Shown here in pieces: positions 1-11,732 of a stretch of 64,000 nucleotides of DNA. The translations under genes were made by a program, and so were the position numbers. The stretch is from Euglena gracilis (Eukaryota > Euglenida > Euglenophyceae > Euglenales), in the NCBI GenBank assembly GCA_039621445.1, contig CP154956.1, positions 74,128,192-74,192,191 of the forward strand. The letters are read 5' to 3'. Numbering within the stretch: the first letter of the stretch is position 1; each line of letters opens with the position of its first letter. The notes beneath the pieces were generated by a model that saw only the letters and a program-made list of their open reading frames with translations, was not told the DNA's origin and ran no database searches.

Positions 1-470
1 GGCCGGTGGACTTAGCCATTTTTGGGTCAAAAAGTCGAAAAAAATCGAAAAATTTTTTTTGCCCAAAATCATGTTTTTTGACCTCCTGGACCCGAAAAAA
101 GTGTTTTGGAGCCGAAAACGAGCGTTTTTCGACCCGCCGGCACCCCGTTTTGGACCGCCGACCCATTGACTTTGGGTCAAACCCGGGTCAAAAAAGTCGA
201 AAAAAATCGAAAAATTTTTTTTGCCCGAAACGATGTTTTTTGGCCTCCCGGACCCGGAAAAAGTGTTTTTGGGCCGAAAATGAGCGTTTTTCGACCCGCC
301 AGCGCCCCGTTTTGGTTCGCCAACCCATTGACTTTGGGTCAAAACCGGGTCAAAAAAGTCGAAAAAAATCGAAAAAATTTTTTTCGCCCAAAACCATGTT
401 TTTTGGTCTCCTGGACACGGAAAACATGTTTTTGAGCTGAAAATGAGCGTTTTTCGCCGGCCAGGCCGGA
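1..470 (+). repeat. W array, three ~165-bp units
   Basis: Tandem W units, cut by the left window edge. Nearly identical to 14030-14490, so the two are a recent segmental duplication. Confidence 0.85.
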
Positions 471-479
471 GTGCTCCCC

Positions 480-554
480 CAAAGAGCTCAGCTCTACGTC
501 ACACCCTGGTCGCTGAGCTCTTATCTCTTTAGAGTAAGAGCGAAGCTTACCACC
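480..554 (+). repeat. S module copy 1 (consensus form)
   Basis: Two nested inverted repeats can be seen. GAGCTCAGC pairs with GCTGAGCTC across a 19-nt spacer. CTCTTATCTC then pairs with GAGTAAGAG (one bulged T) around a TTTA loop. The end, GTAAGAGCGAAGCTTAC, offers a competing GTAAG/CTTAC stem. A run of more than 20 C residues follows. Confidence 0.85.
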
Positions 555-581
555 CCGGTTTGGGACCCCCCCTGACCCCCC

Positions 582-612
<31 letters not shown>

Positions 613-1624
613 CGTAGGCAGGGAGTCCCGCGGATTATCGATATGATCAAATTTCCGGGTCCCCAAAATGAATGGCCTATAGGTTAGGAGACGGTCCCAG
701 GTTGCCAACGCACCCCCACAATAGCCGTAACTTCCCGCCAGTTCGGAGATCGGGCCCGAGCAAAAAAGTTGCGTACCGTTTTTTTTTTTTTTTTAATTGC
801 AGGTTTTTTCGGGGTCCAAAAATCGAAAATTTCAAAATATCTCGAAAACGCTGCGGAGTTGAGGAAAAGTGATGGCGACCTTATTTGACGACCTTGGGAC
901 GCCGGATCGATCGGTATGCGCGCTTTGGGCCAACTCCTCGCCTAGCCCGAGATACGGCCGTTTTGGGGTTTTGGGCCAGTTTGGCCAGTTTTGGCCATTT
1001 CGGGCCCATTCGGGGCCCAAAACCGTAATTTGCCCATATCTCGGGCTAGACGAGGAGTTGGAGCCCAAACCAGGGGGTCAATCATTAGGTTTAGGGGGGG
1101 GTTTTGACCGTTTTTTGGGGTTCCCGGGGCCTGGTTGTGCGATTTTGGGCCAGTTTTGGGTATTCGGGGACCTCTGCGGGGGTTCGAGGGCGGCCGGGCT
1201 GGGGGTCAAAAATCGAAAAATTCAAAATATCTCGAAAACGCTGCGGAGTTGAGGAAAAGTGATGGCGACCTCATTTGACGACCTTGGAACGCCCTATCGA
1301 TCGGTATGCGCGGTTTGGGACAACTCCTCGCCTAGCCCGAGATACGGCCGTTTTGGGGGTTTTGGGCCAGTTTTGCCAGTTCTGGCCCGTTCGGGGCCCG
1401 AAACCGTAAATTGGCCGTATCTCGGGCTAGACGAGGAGTTGGAACCCAAACCAGGGGGTCAATCATTAGGTTTAGGGGGGGGTTTTGACCGTTTTTTGGG
1501 GTTCCCGAGGCCTGGTTGTGCGATTTTGGGCCAGTTTTGGGTATTCGGGGACCCCACCGGCGCCGTCAGGGCGGCTGGGCGAGGGGGGGTCGGGTGGCAG
1601 GTCGGGACCCAAAATTTTGAAAAA

Positions 1625-1694
1625 TTTTTTTTCGCTCAAAAACACTTTTTTTCACTTCAGAACATCAAAAAAAGTGTTTTTGAGCGAAAAAAAA
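1625..1694. repeat. V hairpin 1: 28-bp perfect inverted repeat
   Basis: Arms 1625-1652 and 1667-1694 are perfect reverse complements around a 14-nt loop. The core of the left arm is CGCTCAAAAACAC. The right-arm core GTGTTTTTGAGC is also the core of every W unit, so V and W are related. Confidence 0.9.
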
Positions 1695-1749
1695 TTTTCC
1701 GACCCGGACCCCCCCCCCCAGGCCCCCCCCCCCCTGGCCGGGGCCCGCC

Positions 1750-2215
1750 CCCCGGCCGGTGGACTTGGCCATTTTTGGGTCAAAAAGTCGAAAAAATTCG
1801 AAAAAATTTTTTTGCCCAAAACCATGATTTTTGACCTCCCGGACCCGAAAAAAGTGTTTTCGAGCCAAAAATGTGCGTTTTTCGACCCGCCAGCGCCCCG
1901 TTTTGGGCCACCAACCCATTGATTTTGGGTCAAAATCAGGTCAAAAAGTCGAAAAAAATTGAAAAAATTTTTTTTGCCCGAAACGATGTTTTTTGGCCTC
2001 CCGGACCCGGAAAAACTGTTTTTGAGCCCAAAATGAGCGTTTTGCGACCCGCCAGCGCCCCGTTTTAGGCCACCAACCCATGACTTTGGGTCAAAACCGG
2101 TCAAAAAAGTCGAAAAAAATCGAAAATTTTTTTTGGCCCCAAAACGATGTTTTTTGGCCTCCCTGACCCAGAAAAACTGTTTTTGAGCCGAAAATGAGCG
2201 TTTTTCCCGGACCGG
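1750..2215 (+). repeat. W array, about three units
   Basis: Follows the V hairpin and a C-tract; ends directly upstream of S copy 2. Confidence 0.85.
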
Positions 2216-2230
2216 GCCGGGGTGGTCTCC

Positions 2231-2305
2231 CAAAGAGCTCAGCTCTACGTCACACCCTGGTCGCTGAGCTCTTATCTCTTTAGAGTAAGAGCGAAGCTTA
2301 CCACC
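2231..2305 (+). repeat. S module copy 2
   Basis: Consensus form; followed by a C-tract interrupted by single G residues. Confidence 0.85.
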
Positions 2306-3304
2306 CCCCCGAAACCCCCCCCCGCCCCCCCCCCCCCGCCCCCCGCCCCCCCCCCCCTGAGTAGGCCCGGGCACCCGCGGATTATCGATGTGACCTGATT
2401 TCGGGACCCGAAAGGTTAATAGCCTATAGGTTAGGAGACGGTCCCTAGTTTGTCCAGAGCCCTTAGGTTGCCCGCAACTCCGCGCCAGGCCGGAGATCTG
2501 GCCCGAGCAAAAAAGTTGTCTACCGTTTTTTTTTCCAAAGAAAGTTTGTTGGACCGGCAACAGGGGGTCATTTTTGGGGTCAAAAAATCGGAAAATTCAA
2601 AATATCTCGAAAACGCCGGGGAGTTGAGAAAAACTAAAGAGTACCTCATTCCACAACTTTGGGACGCCCTATCCACCGGTATGCGCGGTTTGGGCCAACT
2701 CCCCGCCTGGGCCGAGATATGGCCGTTTTGTGGTTTCGCCAGGGGGGGGGACTCTGCCAAAAATGGGTCATTTTGGGGTCAAAAAATCGAAAAATTCAAA
2801 ATATCTCGAAAACGGCGGGGAGTTGAGAAAAAGTAAAGAGTACCTCATTCCACAACTTTGGGACGCCCTATCCACCGGTATGCGCGGTTTGGGCCAACTC
2901 CCCGCCTGGGCCGAGATATGGCCGTTTTGGGGTTTCGCCAGGGGGGGACTCTGCCATTTGGAGCCCAAACGAGGCCAAAAAACCAGTTTTTGCAAAATAT
3001 CTCCAAAATGGTGGGGAGTTGAAAAAAATGTTCGGAGACCTAAATTGAAGCCCTTGGAACGCCCTATCTACTGGTATTTTGATTTTCCCGCAACTCCCCG
3101 CCCGGCCCTAGATACGGCCGTTTTCAGGTCCAAATGGCCGTTTTGTACACTTTTCCCTCTATCCGACTTAGCCGTTTTCGGGGCAAAAAGTCGAAAAAAA
3201 TCGAAAAAATTTTTTGTGCCCAAAACCATGTTTTTTGGCTTCCTGGGCCCGGAAAAAGTGTTTTCGAGCCGAAAATTGGCGTTTTTCGACCCCCCAGCCG
3301 CTCA

Positions 3305-4240
3305 TGGCCCTCATGGTCATGAGGCGCATCCTGCCCAATGATGGCCAATGACCAATGATGGCCATCATGACCAATGATGGCCATGAGGACCCAGGATGGC
3401 CATCATGAACCCGGATGGCCATCATGACCCCGGATGGCCATCATGACCAATGATGGCCATCATGACCAATGATGGCCATCATGACCCCGGATGGCCATCA
3501 TGACCAATGATGGCCATCATGACCCCGGATGGCCATCATGACCCCGGATGGCCATCATGACCAACGATGGCCATCATGACCCCGGATGTCCATCATGACC
3601 AATGACGGCCATCATGACCCCGGATGGCCATCATGACCAATGATGGCCATCATGACCCCGGATGTCCATCATGACCAATGACGGCCATCATGACCCCGGA
3701 TGGCCATCATGACCAATGATGGCCATCATGACCCCGGATGGCCATCATGACCCCGGATGGCCATGATGACCCCTGATGGCCATCATGACCAATGATGGCC
3801 ATCATGACCCCGGATGGCCATTATGACCCCGGATGACCATCATGACCAATGATGGCCATCATGACCCCGGATGACCATCATGACCAATGATGGCCATCAT
3901 AACCCCGGATGACCATCATGACCAATGATGGCCATCATGACCCCGGATGGCCATCATGACCAATGATGGCCATCATGACCCCGGATGGCCATCATGACCA
4001 ATGATGGCCATCATGACCCCGGATGGCCATCATGACCCCGGATGGCCATCATGACCCCGGATGGCCATCATGACCCCGGATGGCCATCATGACCCCGGAT
4101 GGCCCGGATGGCCATCATATGACCAATGATGGCCATCATGACCCCGGATGGCCATCATGACCCCGGATGGCCATCATGACCCCGGATGGCCATCATGACC
4201 CCGGATGGCCATCATGACTCCGGATGGCCATCATGACCCC
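3305..4240. repeat. 19-bp minisatellite, array 1
   Basis: About 49 copies of a 19-bp unit in two interleaved forms, GACCCCGGATGGCCATCAT and GACCAATGATGGCCATCAT. Each unit can contain the 12-bp palindrome TGATGGCCATCA. The 19-bp period shifts frame at every unit, so it is not coding. Confidence 0.95.
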
Positions 4241-4365
4241 GGGCCGCCGGCCGGGCCGGGCCGCCGGGCCGCCGGCCGGGCCGGGCCGCCGGGCCGCCGG
4301 GCCGCCGGCCGCCGGCCGGGCCGGGCCGCCGGGCCGCCAGCCGGGCCGGGCCGCCGGGCCGGGCT
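4240..4365. repeat. GGCCGCC-type GC repeat
   Basis: Almost pure G and C, made of GGGCCGCC/GGCCGGGCC words. It joins the minisatellite to S copy 3. Confidence 0.85.
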
Positions 4366-4377
4366 GGGGTGGTCTCC

Positions 4378-4451
4378 CAAAGAGCTCAGCTCTACGTCAC
4401 ACCCTGGTCGCTGAGCTCTTATCTCTTAGAGTAAGAGCGAAGCTTACCACC
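4378..4451 (+). repeat. S module copy 3 (loop shortened to TTA)
   Basis: The second hairpin has lost one loop T; both stems stay intact. Confidence 0.85.
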
Positions 4452-4929
4452 GGGGTTGGAGACCCCTCCTAACCCCCCCGCCCCCCCCGCCCCCCCGCCC
4501 CCCCCCCCCCCCCCCCCCCCCCCGCCCCCCCGCCCCCCCCCCTGAGTAGGTCCGGGCCCCCCCCGATTATCGATGTGATTGGATTTCCGGGCCCCCAAAG
4601 TGAATAGCCTATAGGTTAGGAGAGGTTCCCTAGTTTCTCCAGAGCCTTTCGGTTACCCGTAACTCCCCGCCAGTCCGGAGATATGGCCCGAGCAAAAAAG
4701 TTGTCTACCGTTTTTTTTTCCAAAGAAATTTTGTTGGACCAGCAAAAGGGGAAATTTTTGGGGTCAAAAAATCGAAAAATTCAAAATATCTCGAAAACGC
4801 CGCGGAGTTGAGAAAAAGTAAAGAGCACCTCATTCCACAACTTTGGGACGCCCTATCCACCGGTATTCGCAGTTTGGGCCAACTCCCCGCCTAGCCCGAG
4901 ATACGGCCGTTTTTCGGTCCAAATGGCCG

Positions 4930-5405
4930 TTTTGCGCACTTTTCCCACTGTCCGACTTAGCCGTTTTCGGGCCAAAAAGTCGAAAAAAATCGAAAAAATT
5001 TTTTTCGCCCAAAACGATGTTTTTTGGCCTCCCGGACCCGGAAAAAGTGTTTTTGAGCTGAAAATGAGCGTTTTTCGACCCGCCAGCGACCCGTTTTGGT
5101 TGGCCAACCCATTGACTCTGGGTCAAAACCGGGTCAAAAAAGTCGAAAAAAATCGAAAAAAAATTTTTCGCCCGAAACGATGTTTTTTGGCCTCCCGGAC
5201 CCAGAAAAAATGTTTTTGAGCCGAAAACGAGAATTTTTCGATCCGCTGGCGCCCCGTTTTGGTTGGCCAACCCATTGACTTTGGGTCAAAACCGGGTCAA
5301 AAAAGTCGAAAAAAATCGAAAATATTTTTTGGGCCCAAAACGATGTTTTATGGCCTCCCTTACCCAGAAAACATGTTTTTGGGCCAAAAATGAGTGTTTT
5401 TCGCA
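4930..5405 (+). repeat. W array, about three units
   Basis: Ends just upstream of S copy 4. Unit spacing is about 162 bp, measured between the repeated CCAACCCATTGACT words. Confidence 0.85.
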
Positions 5406-5426
5406 GGCCGGGCCGGGGTGGCCCCC

Positions 5427-5501
5427 CAAAGAGCTCAGCTCTACGTCACACCCTGGTCGCTGAGCTCTTATCTCTTTAGAGTAAGAGCGAAGCTTACCAC
5501 C
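5427..5501 (+). repeat. S module copy 4
   Basis: Consensus form, followed by a C-tract. Confidence 0.85.
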
Positions 5502-6329
5502 CCGGCCGGAGACCCCCCCTGACCCCCCCGCCCCCCCCCGCCCCCCCCGCCCCCCCCGCCCCCCCGCCCCCCCCGCCCCCCCCTGGGTAGGCAATGGCCC
5601 CCGAGGATTATCGATGTGATTGGATTTCCGGGCCCCCAAAGTGAATAGCCTATAGGTTAGGGGACGATCCCTAGTTTGTCCAGAGCCCTCACTTTGCCCG
5701 CAACTCCGCGCTAGGCCGGAGATATGGCCCGAGCAAAAAAGTTGTCTACCGTTTTTTTTTCAAAGAACTTTTGTTGGACCGGCAACAGGGGGTCATTTTT
5801 GGGGTCAAAAAATCGAAAAATTCAAAATATCTCGAAAACGCCGGGGAGTTGAGAAAAAGTAAAAAGTACCTCATTCCACAACTTTGGGACGCCCTATCCA
5901 CCGGTATGCGCGGTTTGGGCCAACTCCCCGCCTGGGCCGAGATACGGCCGTTTTGAGGGTTCGCCACGGGGGGACTCTGCCATTTGGAGCCCAAAACGGG
6001 CCAAAAAACCAGTTTTTGCAAAATATCTCCAAAATGGTGGGGAGTTGAAAAAAATGTCCGGAGACCTAAATTGAAGCCCTTGGAACGCCCTATCTGCCGG
6101 TATTTTGATTTCCCCGCAACTCTCCGCCTAGCCGTAGATACGGCCGTTTTCAGGTCCAAATGGCCGTTTTGTACATTTTTCCCTCTGTCCGACTTAGCCG
6201 TTTTCGGGCCAAAAATTCGAAAAAAATCGAAAAAATTTTTTTTGCCCAAAACCATGTTTTTAGGCTTCCTGGACCCGGAAAAAGTGTTTTCGAGCCGAAA
6301 ATTGGCGTTTTTCGACCCGCCAGCCCCTC

Positions 6330-7080
6330 ATGGCCCTCATGGTCATGATGCGCATCATGCCCAATGATGGCCTCAATGCCCAATGATGGCCATCATGACC
6401 CCGGATGGCCATCATGACCAATGATGGCCATCATGACCAATGATGGCCATCATGACCCCGGATGGCCATCATAACCAATGATGGCCATCATGACCCCGGA
6501 TGGCCATCATCACCAATGATGGCCATCATGACCCCGGATGGCCATCATGACCAATGATGGCCATCATCACCAATGATGGCCATCATGACCCCGGATGGCC
6601 ATCATGACCAATGATGGCCATCATGACGAATGATGGCCATCATGACCCCGGATGTCCATCATGACCAATGATGGCCATCATGACCCCGGATGGCCATCAT
6701 GACCAATGATGACCATCATGACCGCGGATGACCATCATGACCAATGATGGCCATCATGACCCCGGATGGCCATCATGACCCATGATGACCATCATGCCAA
6801 ATGATGGCCATCATGACCCCGGATGGCCATCATGACCAATGATGGCCATCATGACCCCGGATGGCCATCATGACCAATGATGGCCATCATGACCCCGGAT
6901 GGCCATCCTGACCCATGATGGCCTTCATGACCAATGATGGCCATCATGACCAATGATGGCCATCATTACCCCGGATGGCCATCATGACCCCGGATGGCCA
7001 TCATGACCCAAGATGGCCATCATGACCTCGGATGGCCATCATGACCTCGGATGGCCATCATGAGCATCATGAGCATCCGG
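6330..7080. repeat. 19-bp minisatellite, array 2
   Basis: About 40 units of the same two forms as array 1, with occasional CATCACC or CATAACC variants. It again follows a W unit ending in GCCCCTCATGGCCCTCATGG. Confidence 0.95.
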
Positions 7081-7370
7081 GTCGGGCCGGGCCGCTGGGC
7101 CGCTGGCTGGGCCGGGCCGGGCCGGGCCGCCGGGCCGCCGGGCCGCCCTCCGGCCGGGCCGCCGCCGCCGCCGGCTGGGCCGCCGGCCGCCGCCCCCCTC
7201 CCCTCCCCTTCCGGGCCGCGCCGCCTCCCGCCTCCTTTCCCCTTTCCTCCGCCGGCCCCTCCCCCCTTTCCTCCGGGCCTCCTTTCCCTCCTTTCCCCTT
7301 TCCGCCCCCGCCTTTTTTTTCCCGGCCTGTTCCTTTCCACCCCCGCCCGGCCTGGCGCCGGGCCGGACTG
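7080..7370. repeat. GC repeat grading into C/T-rich DNA
   Basis: GGCCGCC words to about 7190, then a pyrimidine-rich stretch of CCTTTCC-type words. Confidence 0.75.
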
Positions 7371-7381
7371 GGGTGGTCTCC

Positions 7382-7502
7382 CAAAGAGCTCAGCCCTACG
7401 TCACACCCTGGTCCCGACCACCCCCCCCCCCTGGGGGGGTAAGGTGGTAGGGGGGGGTCGCTGAGCTCTTATCTCTTTAGAGTAAGAGCGAAGCTTACCA
7501 CC
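7382..7502 (+). repeat. S module copy 5, interrupted by a 46-bp insert
   Basis: The module is split after CCCTGGTC. The insert (7414-7459) begins CCGACCACC and ends GGGGGTC, so the 4-bp word GGTC appears on both sides (7410-7413 and 7456-7459). The inserted CCCTGGGGGGGTAAGGTGG motif recurs at about 35711. Confidence 0.8.
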
Positions 7503-8610
7503 CCCACCCCGGTTTGGGACCCCCCCTGACCCCCCCGCCGACCCCCCCGCCCCCCCCCCCCGCCCCCCCCCTGGGTAGGCAGGGAGTCCCGCGGATTATC
7601 GATATGATCAAATTTCCGGGTCCCCAAAATGAATGGCCTATAGGTTAGGAGACGGTCCCAGGTTGCCAACGCACCCCCACAATAGCCGTAACTTCCCGCC
7701 AGTTCGGAGATCGGGCCCGAGCAAAAAAGTTGCGTACCGTTTTTTTTTTCGGGGAAATTGCAGGTTTTTTCGGGGTCCAAAAATCGAAAATTTCAAAATA
7801 TCTCGAAAACGCTGCGGAGTTGAGGAAAAGTGATGGCGACCTTATTTGACGACCTTGGGACGCCGGATCGATCGGTATGCGCGCTTTGGGCCAACTCCTC
7901 GCCTAGCCCGAGATACGGCCGTTTTGGGGTTTTGGGCCAGTTTGGCCAGTTTTGGCCATTTCGGGCCCATTCGGGGCCCAAAACCGTAATTTGCCCCATA
8001 TCTCGGGCTAGACGAGGAGTTGGAGCCCAAACCAGGGGGTCAATCATTAGGTTTAGGCGGGGGTTTGACCTTTTTTGGGGGTTCCCGGGGCCTGGTTGTG
8101 CGATTTTGGGCCAGTTTTGGGTATTCGGGGACCTCTGCGGGGGTTCGAGGGCGGCCGGGCTGGGGGTCAAAAATCGAAAAATTCAAAATATCTCGAAAAC
8201 GCTGCGGAGTTGAGGAAAAGTGATGGCGACCTCATTTGACGACCTTGGAACGCCCTATCGATCGGTATGCGCGGTTTGGGACAACTCCTCGCCTAGCCCG
8301 AGATACGGCCGTTTTGGGGGTTTTGGGCCAGTTTTGCCAGTTCTGGCCCGTTCGGGGCCCGAAACCGTAAATTGGCCGTATCTCGGGCTAGACGAGGAGT
8401 TGGAACCCAAACCAGGGGGTCAATCATTAGGTTAGGGGGGGTTTTTTTTTTTTTTTTTTTTGATTTTTTGGACCGTTTTTTGGGGTTCCCGAGGCTGGTT
8501 GTGCCGATTTTGGGCCAGTTTTGGGTATTCGGGGACCCCACCGGCGCCGTCAGGGCGGCTAGGCGATGGAAGCTCGGGTAGCAGGTCGGGACCCAAAATT
8601 TTTAAAAATT

Positions 8611-8677
8611 TTTTTTTTCGCTCAAAAACACTTTTTTTCACTTCAGAACATCAAAAAAAGTGTTTTTGAGGGAAAAA
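8611..8677. repeat. V hairpin 2
   Basis: Same structure as V1 with one arm mismatch (GAGGG in place of GAGCG). Confidence 0.85.
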
Positions 8678-8734
8678 TTTTTCCGACCCGGACCCCCCCC
8701 CATCCCCCCCCCCCTGGCCGGGGCCCACCCCGGC

Positions 8735-9185
8735 CGGTGGACTTAGCCATTTTTGGGTAAAAAAGTCGAAAAAATTCGAAAAAAAATTTTTTGCCCAAAA
8801 CCATGATTTTTGACCTCCCGGACCCGAAAAAAGTGTTTTCGAGCCAAAAATGTGCGTTTTTCGACCCGCCAGCGCCCCGTTTTGGGCCACCAACCCATTG
8901 ATTTTGGGTCAAAATCAGGTCAAAAAGTCGAAAAAAATTGAAAAATTTTTTTTTGCCCGAAACGATGTTTTTTGGCCTCCCGGACCCGGAAAAACTGTTT
9001 TTGAGCCAAAAATGAGCGTTTTGCGACCCGCCAGCGCCCCGTTTTGGGCCACCAACCCATGATTTTGGGTCAAAACCGGTCAAAAAAGTCGAAAAAATCG
9101 AAATTTTTTTTTGGCCCCAAAACGATGTTTTTTGGCCTCCCTGACCCAGAAAAACTGTTTTTGAGCCGAAAATGAGCGTTTTTCC
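8735..9185 (+). repeat. W array, about three units
   Basis: Second copy of the W array at 1750-2215. Confidence 0.85.
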
Positions 9186-9208
9186 CGGACCGGGCCGGGG
9201 TGGTCTCC

Positions 9209-9283
9209 CAAAGAGCTCAGCTCTACGTCACACCCTGGTCGCTGAGCTCTTATCTCTTTAGAGTAAGAGCGAAGCTTACCACC
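9209..9283 (+). repeat. S module copy 6
   Basis: Consensus form. Confidence 0.85.
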
Positions 9284-9888
9284 CCCCCGAAACCCCCCCC
9301 TACCCCCCCCGCCCCCCCGCCCCCCCCCCCCCCCCCTCCCTGAGTAGGGCGGCCACCCGAGGATTATCGAAGTGACCCCATTTCCTCGCCTCCAAAGTGA
9401 ATGGCCTATAGGTTAGGAGAGGTTCCCTAGTTTCTCCAGAGCCGTCACGCTACCCGCAACTCCCCGCCGGTCCGGAGATCTGGCCCGAGCAAAAAAGTTG
9501 TCTACCGTTTTTTTTTCCCGGAAAATTGCAGGGTCATTTTGGGGTCAAAAAATCGATAAATTCAAAATATCTCGAAAACGCTGCGGAGTTGAGGAAAAGT
9601 AAAGAGGACGTCATTCCACAACTTTGGGACGCCCGATCGATCGGTATGCGCGGTTTGGGCCAACTCCTCGCCTAGCCCGAGATACGGCCGTTTTGGGGTT
9701 TTGGGCCAGTTTGGCCAGTTTTGGCCATTTCTGGCCCGTTCGGGGCCCGAAACCGTAAATTGGCCGTATCTCGGGCTAGACGAGGAGTTGCAGCCCAAAC
9801 CAGGGGGTCAATCATTAGGTTTAGGGGGGGGTTTTGACCGTTTTTTGGGGTTCCCGGGGTCTGGTTGTGCGATTTTGGGCCAGTTTTG

Positions 9889-9935
9889 GGTCGCTGAGCT
9901 CTTATCTCTTTAGAGTAAGAGCGAAGCTTACCACC
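9889..9935 (+). repeat. S module copy 7 (3' half only)
   Basis: A U unit (...CCAGTTTTGG) runs straight into GTCGCTGAGCTC. The breakpoint falls at the same GGTC word that is interrupted in copy 5. Only the second hairpin remains. Confidence 0.8.
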
Positions 9936-10199
9936 GGGGCCGGAGACCCCCCCTGACCCCCCCGCCCCCCCCGCCCCCCCACCCACCCCGCCCCCCCCCC
10001 GCCGCCCCCTGAGTAGGTCCGGGCACCCGAGGATTATCGATGTGATTGGATTTCCGGGCCCCCAAAGTGAATAGCCTATAGGTTAGGAGAGGATCCCTAG
10101 TTTCTCCAGAGCACTTCGGTTACCCGCAACTCCCCGCCAGTCCGGAGATATGGCCCGAGCAAAAAAGTTGTCTACCGTTTTTTTTTCCGGGGAAATTGC

Positions 10200-10980
10200 A
10201 GGGTCATTTTGGGGTCAAAAAATCGATAATTTCAAAATATCTCGAAAACGCCGCGGAGTTGCAAAAAAGTGAAGAGGACGTCATTCCTCAACTTTGGGAC
10301 GCCCGATCGATCGGTATGCGCGGTTTGGGCCGACTCCCCGCCTAGCCCGAGATACGGCCGTTTTGGGGTTTTGGGCCAGTTTGGCCAGTTTTGGCCATTT
10401 CGGGCCCGTTCGGGGCCCGAAACCGTAATTTGCCCGTATCTCGGGCTAGACGGGGAGTTGGAGCCCAAACCAGGGGGTCAATCATTAGGTTTAGGGGGGG
10501 GGTTTGACCGTTTTTTGGGGTTCCCGGGGTCTGGTTGTGCGATTTTGGGCCATTTTTGGGTATTCGGGGACCCCTGCGGGGGTTCGAGGGCCGCCGGGCT
10601 GGGGTCAAAAAATCGAAAATTTCAAAATATCTCGAAAACGCTGCGGAGTTGAGGAAAAGTGATGACGACTTTATTTGACGACCTTGGAACGCCCTATCGA
10701 TCGGTATGCGCGGTTTGGGACAACTCCTCGCCTAGCCCGAGATACGGCCGTTTTGGGGGTTTTCGGCCCGTTTTGCCAGTTTTGGCCCGTTCGGGGCCCG
10801 AAACCGTAAATTGGCCGTATCTCGGGCTAGACAGGGAGTTGGAACCCAAACTGGGGGTCAAACATTACGTTTAGGGGGGGGGGTTTTGACCGTTTTTTGG
10901 GGTTCCCGGGGTCTGGTTGTGCGATTTTGGCCAGTTTTGGGTGTTCGGGGACCCCATCGCGCGCCGTCAGGGCGGCTGGG
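10200..10980 (+). repeat. Tandem U units
   Basis: Two U units in tandem, each starting near AAAATATCTCGAAAACG, about 405 bp apart. Confidence 0.8.
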
Positions 10981-11024
10981 CGAGGGGGGTTCGGGTGGCA
11001 GGTCGGGACCCAAAATTTTGAAAA

Positions 11025-11096
11025 TTTTTTTTTCGCTCAAAAACACTTTTTTTCACTTCAGAACATTAAAAAAAGTGTTTTTGAGCGAAAAAAAAT
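11025..11096. repeat. V hairpin 3
   Basis: Inverted arms as in V1; loop variant GAACATT. Confidence 0.85.
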
Positions 11097-11149
11097 TTTC
11101 CGACCCGGACCCACCCCATGCCCCCCCCTGGATGCCCCCCCCCCCCTGG

Positions 11150-11445
11150 CCGGTGGACTTAGCCATTTTTGGGTCAAAAAGTCAAAAAAATTCAAAAATT
11201 TTTTTTTCGCCCAAAACCATGTTTTGTGACTTCCCGGACCCGAAAAAAGTGTTTTTGAGCCAAAAATGAGCATTTTTCGACCCGCCGGCGCCCCGTTTTG
11301 GGCTGCTGACCCATTCACTTTGGGTCAAAACCGGGTCAAAAAAGTCGAAAAAAACCGAAAAATTTTTTTTTCCCGAAACGATGTTTTTTGTCCTCCCGGA
11401 CCAAGAAAAACTGTTTTTGAGCAGAAAATGAGTGTTTTTCGACCC
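11150..11445 (+). repeat. W array, two units
   Basis: Ends at a GC-repeat stretch (11450-11560). Confidence 0.8.
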
Positions 11446-11449
11446 ACCA

Positions 11450-11560
11450 CCCGGGCCCGGCCGCCGGGCCGCCGGGCCGGGCCGGGCCGCCGGGCCGGGC
11501 CGGGCCGCCGGGCCGGGCCGGGCCGCCGGGCCGCCGGTCTGTTCCGGGCCAGGCCGGGCG
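11450..11560. repeat. GGCCGCC-type GC repeat
   Basis: GGGCCGGGCCGCC words directly upstream of S copy 8. Confidence 0.85.
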
Positions 11561-11584
11561 CCGCGCCGGACTGGGATCGTCTCC

Positions 11585-11659
11585 CAAAGAGCTCAGCTCT
11601 ACCTCACACCCTGGTCGCTGAGCTCTTATCTCTTTAGAGTAAGAGCGAAGCTTACCACC
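11585..11659 (+). repeat. S module copy 8
   Basis: Consensus with one spacer change (ACCTCAC for ACGTCAC); followed by more than 30 consecutive C residues. Confidence 0.85.
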
Positions 11660-11699
11660 CCCCCCAACCCCCCCCCCACGCCGCCCCCCGCCCCCCCCG

Positions 11700-11732
<33 letters not shown>

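Larger units (their letters stand above)
612..2305 (+). repeat. Large repeat block A, copy 1 (T-U-U-V-W-S)
   Basis: Nearly identical over about 1.7 kb to 7572-9283. The T part is almost identical, down to the variants GCGGATTATCGATATGATC and CCACAATAGCCGTAACTTCC that other T copies lack. Contains two tandem U units, one V hairpin and a W array. Confidence 0.85.
7572..9283 (+). repeat. Large repeat block A, copy 2
   Basis: Partner of 612-2305, offset 6960-6979 bp. The second copy carries an expanded T run at about 8443-8461 and some single-base changes. Confidence 0.85.

Noticed and set aside
480-554. S module as tRNA-derived SINE or known snRNA
   Set aside because: AGCTCAG is box-A-like, but no box B, tRNA fold, Sm site or recognisable U-snRNA motif is present.
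1081-1100. Telomere-like TTTAGGG word in U units
   Set aside because: It occurs once per unit in TTAGGTTTAGGGGGGG and is not tandem, so it is not a telomere tract.
3305-4240. CRISPR array
   Set aside because: The 19-bp units abut with no unique spacers, and the host is clearly eukaryotic.
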